33,004 bases of DNA from Dyella acidisoli (GCF_030160295.1 NZ_BSOB01000011.1:1-33004); one strand, 5' to 3'. Shown: positions 7,065 to 15,581, counted from the stretch's first letter. Program-made: numbers and translations. Notes: generated by a model not told the origin, from the sequence alone.

Positions 7065-8392
7065 GCCTTGTCCCCAGTCAGCGCACGCTCAAGACTTTCG
7101 ATCGTTTCCTGCTGCGATGCAGACTGCCCTGGCGTCTGACGCAAGCAATCGATCAACTTCGGATAAAGCAAAATGGCTTCATCGAGCGCCGGATTCGTTC
7201 CGGCCTGGTAAGCCCCCATATCCACCAGATCGCGTGAAGTCTCATATGTGGAAATAATCGACTTCACACGCTGCACAAGCTTTTGTTGACGCCCATCCGC
7301 CACACGCGACAACAGTCGGCTCACGCTCGACAACAGATCAATGGCCGGAAGCTGGCCGCGGCTGGCCAGATCACGCGACAACACAACGTGCCCATCCAGG
7401 ATCGCGCGCATGTGGTCGGCGACGGGTTCGTTCATGTCGTCGCCCTCCACCAGCACGCTGTAGATTGCTGAAATGGACCCGCCATCGCGCACGCGACCGC
7501 CGCGCTCCAAAATCTGGGGCAGCAAGTTGAAGACGGAAGGTGGATAGCCGCGCGAGGTCGGCGGTTCGCCCACGGCCAGTCCCACCTCGCGCTGTGCCAT
7601 CGCAAAGCGGGTGATGGAGTCGACGATCAGCAGAACGTCCAATCCCATGTCGCGGAAGTATTCCGCTACGGCATGGGCCGCGTGCACGGCGTGCGTTCGC
7701 ACGAGTGCAGGCTGATCGGCCGTCGCCACCATCATCACAGAACGGCGGCGCCCTTCCGGTCCTAGCGATTCCTGCAGAAAATCACCGACTTCACGCCCGC
7801 GCTCACCGATCATGCCGACCACGATGACGTCTGCTTTCACGTGACGCGCCATCATGCCCAGCAAGGTGCTCTTGCCCACGCCGCTGCCGGCGAAGACGCC
7901 AACACGCTGTCCCTTGGCAATCGGCATCACCCCATCAATGGCGCTGACACCGGTTTCGAGTGGCTGATCCAAAGGCACTCTGCGCAATGGATTGATCGGT
8001 GCGGACTGAACTTCGCGATAACCCTCGGCCACGATGATTGGGCCACCGTCTAGCGGCTCACCAAATGCATCGACAACGCGCCCTACCATCGCACGTGCAA
8101 CGGGAATGCGCAGCGCGCGTCCCAAAGAGCGAACGCGCGCGCCTGCTGCTATACCGCGCAGATGCCCAAACGGCATCAAAAGGACTTTTCCATCACGGAA
8201 ACCTACAACCTCCGCGCTTACCTTTTGCCCGCGCGCGTGGCCGTCGATTTCGCACAGCTCTCCGATCTTTACATCAGGCCCACTGGCCTCAATCACCAGC
8301 CCATTGAATCCCAACAAGTGGCCGTACTCCCGCACCCATGCAGCACGTTGCAACGCGCCGTTGAAGCGATCGAGAGTCACAGCCGCTTTCAT
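7061..8392 (-). CDS. fliI: Flagellar export ATPase FliI
   Basis: 443 aa, normal for FliI. Walker A is GSGVGKST at residues 169-176 and Walker B LDVLLIVDS at about 251-259. The catalytic-glutamate region MIGERGREVGDF and the type III ATPase signature PPTSRGYPPSVFNLLP are intact. The start is the ATG at 8390-8392, overlapping the fliH stop (ATGA); a longer open frame upstream lies inside fliH and is not used. FliI energises unfolding and export of flagellar substrates with FliH and FliJ. Confidence 0.97.
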   Translation of the reverse strand: MKAAVTLDRFNGALQRAAWVREYGHLLGFNGLVIEASGPDVKIGELCEIDGHARGQKVSAEVVGFRDGKVLLMPFGHLRGIAAGARVRSLGRALRIPVARAMVGRVVDAFGEPLDGGPIIVAEGYREVQSAPINPLRRVPLDQPLETGVSAIDGVMPIAKGQRVGVFAGSGVGKSTLLGMMARHVKADVIVVGMIGERGREVGDFLQESLGPEGRRRSVMMVATADQPALVRTHAVHAAHAVAEYFRDMGLDVLLIVDSITRFAMAQREVGLAVGEPPTSRGYPPSVFNLLPQILERGGRVRDGGSISAIYSVLVEGDDMNEPVADHMRAILDGHVVLSRDLASRGQLPAIDLLSSVSRLLSRVADGRQQKLVQRVKSIISTYETSRDLVDMGAYQAGTNPALDEAILLYPKLIDCLRQTPGQSASQQETIESLERALTGDKA

Positions 8393-9045
8393 TGGCGATG
8401 CTCCAAGCCCAACGTTTCGAGCAGCGCGCCATAAACAGTGTCCAGGCGATCGGCGAGGGACGTTTCCGCATAACCACGTTCGGTCGCGATACGGCATTCG
8501 CCGGGTGAAAGGCCGTGATCAGCGACTACTTCCAAACCTTCGATGTGATCGGGCAAATGCGCACGATCTGCCGGGGATACTTCCAGCTTCTGCGCTTTAC
8601 CGCGATAGGTTTCTGCCATCTGCGTGCAGATACGACGGATCAGCTCACCGTCTTCCTGCATGGAACCGGCCACCCGTGCCAAGCTGCTCAAGGCCAGCTC
8701 GAATGCCAGCTGCTCCATCGCATCATCGTGCGTGCGTAGTTGTTCGTTCAAGCTCGTGACGAGTTTGGAAAGTTGCTCGCGTTCGTCCGTCAACGCCTGC
8801 AGTTCTTGCTCCAGGTGCTTGCGTGTTTCTTCTTCCCAGGCCTGGTGGAATTGCTCCGCTTCACGGCGTCCGTCTTCCTCGCCAGCCTTGAAGCCTTCGG
8901 CATAACCATCGCGGTAGGCTTGTACATCCAATTCTTCGGGTTGCGGCAATACTTCAAGGGAAACCTGCTCAGCCCCCCTTCCCCCGCTTATAGCGCGTGG
9001 CGAGCCGCTTTCGCGCAAACCGTGTTGCTGCAGTCGGCGAATCAT
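8389..9045 (-). CDS. fliH: FliI regulator FliH
   Basis: 218 aa with the FliH plan: a disordered N-terminus, a glycine-containing helix (YRDGYAEGFKAGEEDGRREA, near residues 43-62), a long coiled coil (about 65-115) and a C-terminal domain (AFELALSSLARVAGSMQEDG; PGECRIATERGYAETSLADR) shared with the V/F-ATPase stalk subunit. It binds FliI and tethers it to FliN. Overlaps: ATGA with the fliG-like stop and ATGA with fliI. Confidence 0.92.
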   Translation of the reverse strand: MIRRLQQHGLRESGSPRAISGGRGAEQVSLEVLPQPEELDVQAYRDGYAEGFKAGEEDGRREAEQFHQAWEEETRKHLEQELQALTDEREQLSKLVTSLNEQLRTHDDAMEQLAFELALSSLARVAGSMQEDGELIRRICTQMAETYRGKAQKLEVSPADRAHLPDHIEGLEVVADHGLSPGECRIATERGYAETSLADRLDTVYGALLETLGLEHRQ

Positions 9046-9497
9046 GACGCTACTCCCGTCGCTCGCCCTGCTTGTGTCGCTGTATCGAGATAGCGCGCGA
9101 GCGAATCAGCCAGTGCGGTTGGGAACGGTGTAGGTAGGCGGCCTAATTCATGCCGCACGGAATCTGCGCGTGACTTGTCGCACGCTGCTAGGTAGATATC
9201 CGCGTGATCGGGCGCCGCTGCAGCCAATACACGCGCAGCCCACGCTGGGGACAGGCGATCGAGCATGACGATCAATACGTCCGGCGGCGGAACCTCTCGC
9301 GCCAGATAAGTCGGTTCATCTGCCAGTACCGCCTGCAGCAGTTCTGCATCCAGGTTGGTATAGCTCTGCGCTTCGTTGATCAGGGGCTGAAGCGTATTGC
9401 GCCAATCTGCTGGTAAACGCGAGAGGATCCAGCGCCGATCCGCTGGATGCATGGTGGCCAGCGCTAATGCGGCCTTTCGAGCACCCGCCGGATTCAC
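9042..9497 (-). CDS. Very short FliG-like protein at the FliG position
   Basis: 151 aa, less than half of usual FliG (about 330). The GTG at 9495-9497 overlaps the fliF stop as GTGA and its own stop overlaps fliH, so it sits exactly in the fliF-fliG-fliH slot. Residues 8-42 (AALALATMHPADRRWILSRL, PADWRNTLQPLI) recall a FliG helical repeat. Residues 66-108 (PPPDVLIVMLDRLSPAWAAR, VLAAAAP) recall the FliG middle-domain EHPQ-type motif. There is no room for all three FliG domains, and the charged torque helix of FliG_C that meets MotA is not recognisable. It probably joins FliF to FliM/FliN. A different adaptor family in the same slot remains possible. Confidence 0.6.
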   Translation of the reverse strand: MNPAGARKAALALATMHPADRRWILSRLPADWRNTLQPLINEAQSYTNLDAELLQAVLADEPTYLAREVPPPDVLIVMLDRLSPAWAARVLAAAAPDHADIYLAACDKSRADSVRHELGRLPTPFPTALADSLARYLDTATQAGRATGVAS

Positions 9498-10918
9498 CGC
9501 TCCACCTCGGTCGTCTCGATCCATTGACGCAAGCGCAGCAGTGCTGCTTCGCGCTCCGACATCGTCAGACGTCGTGGCGTGCTGGTGCGCATCGCCATCA
9601 GCAATGCGCCAACAAGCAACAGCACCAGCGCGACAATGGACGGATAGATCCACCAGTAGCGGCTCGCCGCAACCGACGATGCACCGGCATCTTCAGAGGC
9701 GGAAGCATTGCTTGCCGACGCTGCTTCGGCATGGGCGGCTACAGCGCTGTCAAGCGAATTTGAGGTCGCCGTAGCCACTGCCTCCGGTGGTGCAATCGCG
9801 GCGATATCCACCTTGTCGCCACGTGATGCATCCAGCCCCAATCCGGCAGATACGACGTCCGTCAGCTTGATGATTTCGCCAGCCGGCAAGGTCGCAGGGA
9901 TAACGATACCAACCGAAACACGGCCGATTCGCCCAGGCGCCTGATCCACCTCCTCCTGCTCACGACCATGGGCGTATTCCACTTCGCGATCGGTACTGGT
10001 CGAGCCTTTGGTGTGATCGACATCCGCTTCGTCACCAGCATGTCCGGTAGAGTTGGTCTTTTCGCGCACCAGCAAGCCGTTGCCGTCCTTGCCTTGCCCG
10101 ATAAGTTGCTCCCGCACGTGTTTCACGTGGTCGTAATTGAAGCTGACGTTCACCGAAACCGTGAAGTTATCGGTACGAAGCACGCGATGTAGCAGATCGC
10201 CCACCCTGGCACGCAGTTGGTTTTCCATCTGCGACTGCGCATCCAAGTTGGCGGAGTTCATAGCCCCGTTCTGGCCCTCAGCCGAATAGCCGGAAAGCAC
10301 CATGCCTTTATCGTCAAGCACTACGACCGCATCCGACGACAAACCTTCCACCGCCGAAGCCACCAGACGCTGGATGCCGGCCACTTCGCGCGCGTCCAGA
10401 TGTTTGCTTGGACGCATGTTCAACGTGACCGAAGCTTTGGAAGGATCCTGATCCGGCGAAAATAGATCGGAGCGGCGGATGGTGAGATGCACGCGCGCGG
10501 AGGCCACTTCGTCCAGCGCGGAGATAGTCCGCTCCAGCTCGCCCTGCAACGCACGCTGGAAATTCACGCGCTGTGCAAACTCGGTGACGCCGTAGTCGGA
10601 ATCCTTGAACAACTCGAAGCCGACGCTGCCGCCCTTGGGCACACCCTGCGAAACGAGCTTCATGCGCGTTTCGTAAACTTGGGCTTCCGGCACCAGAATC
10701 GTCTTGCCTTCATCCGCCAATCGATATGGCGTCTGCATCTGATCAAGCGAGGCGCTGATCTCCGCGGCATCCGATTCACGCAAGTCGCGGAACAGCACGC
10801 CATAGGGTGGGTGCATGATCCACCATGACGCCGCGCCGACGATGCCTGCGATCAGCAAGAGGCCGATCACGAAGGCCATTCGTGTGCGCTGAGACATGGA
10901 TGCAAAAAACTGCCGCAT
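9494..10918 (-). CDS. fliF: Flagellar MS-ring protein FliF
   Basis: 474 aa, shorter than the usual 550 or so. First membrane helix at about 14-33; ring-building motifs YGVLFRDLRESDAAEISASL, SDYGVTEFAQRVNFQRALQG, LERTISALDEVASARVHL; second membrane helix at 421-443. The cytoplasmic tail after it is only 31 residues, yet ends LLRLRQWIETTEVER, which resembles the C-terminal FliG-binding helix of FliF. Start ATG 10916-10918 after AGGGG. The next gene overlaps its stop. The short tail goes with the reduced FliG-like partner. Confidence 0.95.
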   Translation of the reverse strand: MRQFFASMSQRTRMAFVIGLLLIAGIVGAASWWIMHPPYGVLFRDLRESDAAEISASLDQMQTPYRLADEGKTILVPEAQVYETRMKLVSQGVPKGGSVGFELFKDSDYGVTEFAQRVNFQRALQGELERTISALDEVASARVHLTIRRSDLFSPDQDPSKASVTLNMRPSKHLDAREVAGIQRLVASAVEGLSSDAVVVLDDKGMVLSGYSAEGQNGAMNSANLDAQSQMENQLRARVGDLLHRVLRTDNFTVSVNVSFNYDHVKHVREQLIGQGKDGNGLLVREKTNSTGHAGDEADVDHTKGSTSTDREVEYAHGREQEEVDQAPGRIGRVSVGIVIPATLPAGEIIKLTDVVSAGLGLDASRGDKVDIAAIAPPEAVATATSNSLDSAVAAHAEAASASNASASEDAGASSVAASRYWWIYPSIVALVLLLVGALLMAMRTSTPRRLTMSEREAALLRLRQWIETTEVER

Positions 10919-10946
10919 AGATATTCCCCTGGTACGAGTGCAAGCT

Positions 10947-11051
10947 CCCTCTCCCCTCCGGGGAGAGGGTTGGGGTGAGGGGTCACGCTTGCCTCAAACC
11001 TCATCGCAAGACTGTCCCCTCACCCTGCCCTCTCCCCAAAAGGGGAGAGGG
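10947..11051. repeat. Paired G/C-rich hairpin repeat between fliE and fliF
   Basis: Two perfect 10-bp stems, CCCTCTCCCC/GGGGAGAGGG, lie at 10947-10969 (loop TCC) and 11028-11051 (loop AAAA). Flanking TTGGGGTGAGGGG and CCCCTCACCC are complementary, so the whole block can fold into one larger structure. It is a different repeat family from the GTCATTCCCGC elements and fills the fliE-fliF gap. Confidence 0.85.
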
Positions 11052-11059
11052 TGCCTTCG

Positions 11060-11374
11060 TTAAAGCTGCATATTCGTCAAGTTTTGATACGCATCCACGA
11101 TCCGATTGCGCACCTCCACCGCCAGCTGCAATTTCAGCCGCGCGTGTTCCATGGCAATCATCACGTCATGCACCGGTATGTCTTCACCTGCCGCCAGCGC
11201 GCGAGCCGCCTGGTCAGCCTGTTCAAGGCTGCCGTTCAATTCACTCACTTGCGAACCCAGCATCTGGATGAATGCGGGGCCTTTGCCATTTGTCTCCTGC
11301 AGCGACTCCGGCATTTCAATCGGCTGGATCTGCACGGGGGCGATGGACGTACCTTCGATCGGCGTCAAGTTCAT
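11060..11374 (-). CDS. fliE: MS ring-rod adaptor FliE
   Basis: 104 aa, the normal length. The C-terminal signature is clear: GEDIPVHDVMIAMEHARLKL, QLAVEVRNRIVDAYQNLTNM. FliE joins the MS ring to the FlgB/FlgC proximal rod and is the first rod substrate exported. Its ATG (11372-11374) overlaps the flgC stop (ATGA) and is preceded by GGGAGG. Confidence 0.95.
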   Translation of the reverse strand: MNLTPIEGTSIAPVQIQPIEMPESLQETNGKGPAFIQMLGSQVSELNGSLEQADQAARALAAGEDIPVHDVMIAMEHARLKLQLAVEVRNRIVDAYQNLTNMQL

Positions 11375-11793
11375 GCGTTGCCTCCCATATCCAACGCATG
11401 CAGAGCCATGCTGCGCAGCGTGTTGAAGGCGCGCACGTTGGCTTCATAAGCACGACTTGCCTCCATCAGCGAACTCATCTCCGTCACCATGTCGACGCGG
11501 GGATAGCTGACCATGCCGTTCTTGTCAGCGGCAGGATCGGAAGGATCGTGCTCTTCGCGCGTCGTCGCGTCGGTCGCGAGCATCACAGGCTGAGAAGGCA
11601 AACTGTGTCCCGTTTCACCAAGCATGGCGTTGAAGCTGGCCGCATAAGGCGCGCTCACTCGCATCAACCTTGCGGGATGACCTGGCTGGTTGGGTGTATT
11701 GGCAACGGCGATGTTGTGACTGGCCGCCTCAATGCGCAGGCGCTCGTAATCCAAGCCGAAGCGCGCCGCGGTGAATATCTGGTCCACTACCAT
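11371..11793 (-). CDS. flgC: Proximal rod protein FlgC
   Basis: 140 aa. The N-terminus FGLDYERLRIEAASHNIAVA matches the rod-protein signature, here with NTPNQPGHPARLMR, and the C-terminus has VDMVTEMSSLMEASRAYEAN as in FlgC. The ATG at 11791-11793 is chosen because GGGAGG lies eight bases upstream; an in-frame TTG at 11799 is less likely. Next to flgB and fliE as usual. Confidence 0.94.
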   Translation of the reverse strand: MVVDQIFTAARFGLDYERLRIEAASHNIAVANTPNQPGHPARLMRVSAPYAASFNAMLGETGHSLPSQPVMLATDATTREEHDPSDPAADKNGMVSYPRVDMVTEMSSLMEASRAYEANVRAFNTLRSMALHALDMGGNA

Positions 11794-11795
11794 GC

Positions 11796-12167
11796 TCAAT
11801 CCCTCCCAGCCAAAGCCAGCTGCATTAAGGCAAAACGCCGCGACATCACTGTCGTCAGCGATTGAAAATCCACATTGGCGGTTTCCAATTCCGCCACTTC
11901 ATCGTCCAGATTCACCGGTGCATTCAAATCCGGATCGGCTGCACGCACCGATTCACCGAGCGTATGCGGCGTTACCGTCTGCAACGACTCGGCATTCATG
12001 GACGGCTGCTCCGCCGCTTCACGCAACAAGCCGGTCGCCTGTGCAAAATCGGCACGCTGCGGGCGATAGCCTGCCACGTCGACATTCGCTACGTTTGCGC
12101 TGGCCACCTCGGCCCGGACGCGGGCCATGCTGATGCCCAGTCGCAATGCTTCAGTCGTCAAATCCAT
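11796..12167 (-). CDS. flgB: Proximal rod protein FlgB
   Basis: 123 aa. The N-terminus MDLTTEALRLGISMARVRAE, VASANVANVDVAGYRPQRAD is the rod-family signature; the C-terminus NVDFQSLTTVMSRRFALMQL matches FlgB. The ATG at 12165-12167 follows AGGAAG, ten bases after the flgI stop. Slightly shorter than the family average of about 135. Confidence 0.92.
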   Translation of the reverse strand: MDLTTEALRLGISMARVRAEVASANVANVDVAGYRPQRADFAQATGLLREAAEQPSMNAESLQTVTPHTLGESVRAADPDLNAPVNLDDEVAELETANVDFQSLTTVMSRRFALMQLALAGRD

Positions 12168-12177
12168 GCGTGCTTCC

Positions 12178-13293
12178 TCATTGAATGACCAGTTCGCCGC
12201 GCAATGCACCGGCGTCCTTGATCGATTGCAGAATGGTGATGACATCGCGCGTGGACAGATGAATCGCACGCAATGCCGCAATCAGGTCCGAAACCGTTGC
12301 GCCATTGGGAATGCTCACCAGACGCGCTTCCGGGTCGGTCACATTGATGTTCGCCTGCGGCACCACAGCTGTACCGATGCTCGGCGAAGGACGCACCAGC
12401 ACACCTTCCGGCTGCGATACCAGATAATCGGTCTGCACCTGGATGCGAAGATCACCTTGCGAAATAGTGACCGCGCCAAGGCGGACATCGCCGCCTGATA
12501 CCACGGTGCCAGTACGTTCATTCACGACCACGCGGGCAATCTGATCGGGCGTTACCGGCACGTTCTCGATCATCGAGATCGTTTGCACCAGATCCGAAGG
12601 TGGTGCGGCGAACGTGATGCGCACCTTACCGGCATGCTCCGCCTCTGCCGTAACACCTGCATTTCTGCGTAGCGATTCAGCGATACGTTCTGCGGTGGTG
12701 AAATCCGGCTGATACAGCACAACGTCCAGTGTGCGGCCATTTTCGCCAAGGCCCAGCGGCGCTTCACGCTCCACCGTGGCGCCATCCGGCACACGGCCTA
12801 CTGTCGGGTGATTCTTCTGATCGAGACTGCCAAATGCCCGAACTTCATAGCCGCCAACCGAAAGCGCACCTTGCGCCAGCGCGTAAAGCTTGCCGTCCGG
12901 CCCGTTCAGCGGCGTGAGCAACAAGATACCGCCGCTAAGGCTGCGTGCATCGCCAAGTGACGAAACCGATATGTCCAGCTTCTGGCCCGATTCGGCGAAT
13001 GCCGGCAAGGTAGCCGTCACCATCACCGCCGCCACGTTGCGGCTGTTGAGATCGTCCGGATTGATGTTGACGCCGAAGTGGCTCAACGTGTTGGCAACGG
13101 ATTGCACCGTCAGCCGATTCTTGTTGCTATCGCCCGTACCAGCCAGGCCAATGACAAGGCCATAACCAACCAGAGCGTTATCACGCACGCCTTCTACGCG
13201 GGCGATTTCCTTCAAACGGACGCTGTAGCCTGCAGCCAGTCCGACCGAACTGACTGACAGCGCAAGCAACAACACAGCAAGCAGACGTTTCAT
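12178..13293 (-). CDS. flgI: Flagellar P-ring protein FlgI
   Basis: 371 aa with a signal peptide (residues 1-20, ending GLAAG). Signatures: ARVEGVRDNALVGYGLVIGL, AGTGDSN, FGVNINPDDLNSRNVAAVMV, TATLPAFAESGQKLDISVSS. FlgI forms the periplasmic bushing around the rod with FlgA as chaperone. ATG at 13291-13293 overlaps the flgH stop (ATGA). Confidence 0.97.
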   Translation of the reverse strand: MKRLLAVLLLALSVSSVGLAAGYSVRLKEIARVEGVRDNALVGYGLVIGLAGTGDSNKNRLTVQSVANTLSHFGVNINPDDLNSRNVAAVMVTATLPAFAESGQKLDISVSSLGDARSLSGGILLLTPLNGPDGKLYALAQGALSVGGYEVRAFGSLDQKNHPTVGRVPDGATVEREAPLGLGENGRTLDVVLYQPDFTTAERIAESLRRNAGVTAEAEHAGKVRITFAAPPSDLVQTISMIENVPVTPDQIARVVVNERTGTVVSGGDVRLGAVTISQGDLRIQVQTDYLVSQPEGVLVRPSPSIGTAVVPQANINVTDPEARLVSIPNGATVSDLIAALRAIHLSTRDVITILQSIKDAGALRGELVIQ

Positions 13294-13883
13294 ATCAGCC
13301 CCAGCCAGCGCGTAATGCGATAAAGAATGCTGTGGCGTTGGGCGGTGGAAATATCCCCCTTGCCGGTGTAGTGGATATCCGCCTCGCTGATACGGTTGGA
13401 AAGAATGGTGTTGTTCGGCGAAATATCTTCGGGACGTACCAGTCCCGTCAGCGCGAACTGCTGCTTTTCGCCATTGATTTCCACGGTCTGATCACCGTGG
13501 ACACGCAACATGCCATCGCCTTCTACGCCAATGACACGGACAGCCAGCTGCGCCTGCAACGTTCCGGCGCGGGTGGTGTTGCCTTGCCCTGCATCCTCGC
13601 CATTCAGTCCCAGAGCGTAGTTGTGTCCAATATTGTGATACTGCGCATTGGCACCCAACTGCACGCCACCGCTTGCATCCGTGTTGGCGCTCGCGGTCGC
13701 ACGTGCTGTTTCAGTGACAAGTACCGTGAGCGTATCCCCCACCTGATATGCGCGACGATCTGCAGCCAGCCCGTGATAGCTGTCTGGATTGATCATGGAC
13801 CCGGACGAGGTCTGCGCATGCACCGTAAAACCGAGGCACGCGATGAACAAGCCGATGAGCGCGTAGGTCGCCATGAAAGCCAT
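13290..13883 (-). CDS. flgH: Flagellar L-ring protein FlgH
   Basis: 197 aa. FlgH signatures include VGDTLTVLVTETARATASAN, the GAGTLQAQLAVRVIGVEGDG type segment, VEINGEKQQFALTGLVRPED and ISEADIHYTGKGDI. FlgH is normally an outer-membrane lipoprotein. Here the leader reads LIGLFIACLGFTVHAQ: the only cysteine has a poor lipobox, while HAQ looks like a signal peptidase I site. The start is one of two in-frame ATGs (13881-13883, 13872-13874); neither has a strong ribosome site. The longer open frame upstream only translates repeat DNA. Confidence 0.92.
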   Translation of the reverse strand: MAFMATYALIGLFIACLGFTVHAQTSSGSMINPDSYHGLAADRRAYQVGDTLTVLVTETARATASANTDASGGVQLGANAQYHNIGHNYALGLNGEDAGQGNTTRAGTLQAQLAVRVIGVEGDGMLRVHGDQTVEINGEKQQFALTGLVRPEDISPNNTILSNRISEADIHYTGKGDISTAQRHSILYRITRWLGLI

Positions 13884-13897
13884 CCGTGCCAAACGGC

Positions 13898-13976
13898 CGT
13901 CATTCCCGCGAAAGCGGGAATCCATTTTCAAGGATGCATCAGAGCAAGATGGATTCCCGCTTTCGCGGGAATGACG
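13898..13976. repeat. Full REP-like dimer between flgA and flgH
   Basis: CGTCATTCCCGCGAAAGCGG opens the first hairpin. A linker (AATCCATTTTCAAGGATGC) with AGAGCAAGAT leads to the second hairpin, GGATTCCCGCTTTCGCGGG, then AATGACG. This is the most complete copy in the window and the reference for the others at 751, 3085, 5280 and 22815. Confidence 0.85.
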
Positions 13977-14070
13977 GCCTCTGGTGGCAACGTTCACTAC
14001 GGCAACTGCCCGACATTGCAGAACTATTGGGGTGCGAAACCCAACACTCTCATGCGCGCCAGCATCCCGA

Positions 14071-14097
14071 TGTTGGGGTTTGTACCCCGACCTACGA
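14071..14097. repeat. Palindromic repeat of the GTTGGGGT...CCTACG family
   Basis: TGTTGGGGTTTGTACCCCGA followed by CCTACGA contains GGGGT/ACCCC arms. A related TTGGGGTGCGAAACCCAA block lies just upstream at about 14027. It shares its plan with 884-909. With the REP-like dimer it fills the 223-bp flgA-flgH gap. Confidence 0.6.
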
Positions 14098-14106
14098 AGA
14101 GCATTT

Positions 14107-14811
14107 TTAGTCGACAACTTGCAGCACTCCCTGGCTGGTAACACGCGCATGCACGGGCGCCTCAGCACCGTCCACCTGCACCAATACGGTATCTCCGACA
14201 TTGCCACGCCCGATCGCAGTGCCTTTGGCTTGCAACTTGATCACGCCATACGATGCCAACACGCTGACTCGCTGCTGACGGTCGACATCCGGAATGCGCT
14301 CGAAGTCTTCAAGCACCACCGGACTGCTAGCCAGCACAGCGTGACGTAAACGCATCCCATCAAGCTGATGCGGATCGTTGACGATATCGCCCTGCAGACC
14401 AGCTATATCGGCATCGTGGGGCACGAACTTCATTCCCGCAGCCACCGCACCGATGGGTGCATCCGCCGCATAAGTCGGCACTTCATGCTGAACGCTTATG
14501 GCGAACCACACTGTCGTCGAACGCATGACCTGACCATTGACGACGACATCGACCGGCACGCCGACGCGCGCACGCGGCCAACGGCCTTCGGGTTTGCGTG
14601 CCTTGAGCGCGAGCACGCCGGCAAGCACCTGCACATCTTCCGGCTTGCCCACTACAGTGACTTGCGCCGACGTTTTATCGTTGCCCAGACATGCGTCGAT
14701 CTCCGTCTGCGCTGCATCGACGATGCGCACAGCCGGCACTGTCTGAAGCGACGGCGAACCCGTAGCAGACATGCTCAAAACAAGTGACAAAAGGGCGAGC
14801 AGTCGACGCAT
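14107..14811 (-). CDS. flgA: P-ring assembly chaperone FlgA
   Basis: 234 aa with a signal peptide (about 1-18). The C-terminal SAF-type domain is recognisable: LASSPVVLEDFERIPDVDRQ, VSVLASYGVIKLQAKGTAIG, GNVGDTVLVQV. FlgA is a periplasmic chaperone for FlgI. ATG 14809-14811 lies two bases after the flgG stop with no strong ribosome site, so coupling to flgG translation is likely. Confidence 0.92.
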   Translation of the reverse strand: MRRLLALLSLVLSMSATGSPSLQTVPAVRIVDAAQTEIDACLGNDKTSAQVTVVGKPEDVQVLAGVLALKARKPEGRWPRARVGVPVDVVVNGQVMRSTTVWFAISVQHEVPTYAADAPIGAVAAGMKFVPHDADIAGLQGDIVNDPHQLDGMRLRHAVLASSPVVLEDFERIPDVDRQQRVSVLASYGVIKLQAKGTAIGRGNVGDTVLVQVDGAEAPVHARVTSQGVLQVVD

Positions 14812-14813
14812 GA

Positions 14814-15581
14814 TTACTGGCGCAGATTATTGATCGTGTCCAGAATCTGGTCCGACGCCTGCAACACGCGGGCGTTGAGCTGATACGCACGCTGCGCAAT
14901 CACCAGCGTTGCCATTTCGCTCACCATGTCCACGTTGGAGCTTTCCAGTGAGCCTTGCAGGATAGCGCCCATGCCATTGTCATTCGGCTTGCCCACGCTA
15001 GGATCACCCGACGCCTGCGTCGGTACATAGTTGTTGCTTCCAACCGCTTGCAATCCTTCCGGCGAAGGGAAGGTGCTCAGCTCGAGCGTGCCGAGCAAGG
15101 TTTGGCTGCTGCTACCGCCTACCTTCGCGTAAATCTGCCCGTTCTGATTGATCTGGATATTGGTGGCATCTGGCGGAATCTGGATCTGCTGCGACAGCCG
15201 GCTACCGTCTGCGGTAGCGACATAGCCTTCGCTATCCACGTGCAGCTGGCCGTCACGGGTATACAGGTGATTGCCGTTGGTATCGACCACTTCCAGAAAA
15301 CCGTCGCCCTGAATAGCAAGATCCCAGGTGTTGCCGGTCTGCTGCATTTGTCCTTGCGAGAAAACGGCGTTAGTGGCCAGCACTTCCGCACCCGCACCGG
15401 ACTGGCTGGGCGTAAGTCCCGCCTGCACCTGCGATGGCGTAATCACGGCGATATCCCCGAACGATGCGCGCTTGGCCTTGAAGCCAGGCGTCTGCATGTT
15501 GGACAGGTTGTTCGACAGTGTGTCGATCTGGTTCTGCACGCTTTGCAGGCCAGACGTGGCGATGTATAGGGCGTCGATCAT
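14814..15581 (-). CDS. flgG: Distal rod protein FlgG
   Basis: 255 aa, close to the usual 260. The N-terminus MIDALYIATSGLQSVQNQID, TLSNNLSNMQTPGFKAKRAS and the C-terminus LESSNVDMVSEMATLVIAQR, AYQLNARVLQASDQIL are typical FlgG. ATG at 15579-15581 after AGGA. FlgG builds the distal rod crossing the outer membrane through the P and L rings. Confidence 0.96.
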   Translation of the reverse strand: MIDALYIATSGLQSVQNQIDTLSNNLSNMQTPGFKAKRASFGDIAVITPSQVQAGLTPSQSGAGAEVLATNAVFSQGQMQQTGNTWDLAIQGDGFLEVVDTNGNHLYTRDGQLHVDSEGYVATADGSRLSQQIQIPPDATNIQINQNGQIYAKVGGSSSQTLLGTLELSTFPSPEGLQAVGSNNYVPTQASGDPSVGKPNDNGMGAILQGSLESSNVDMVSEMATLVIAQRAYQLNARVLQASDQILDTINNLRQ

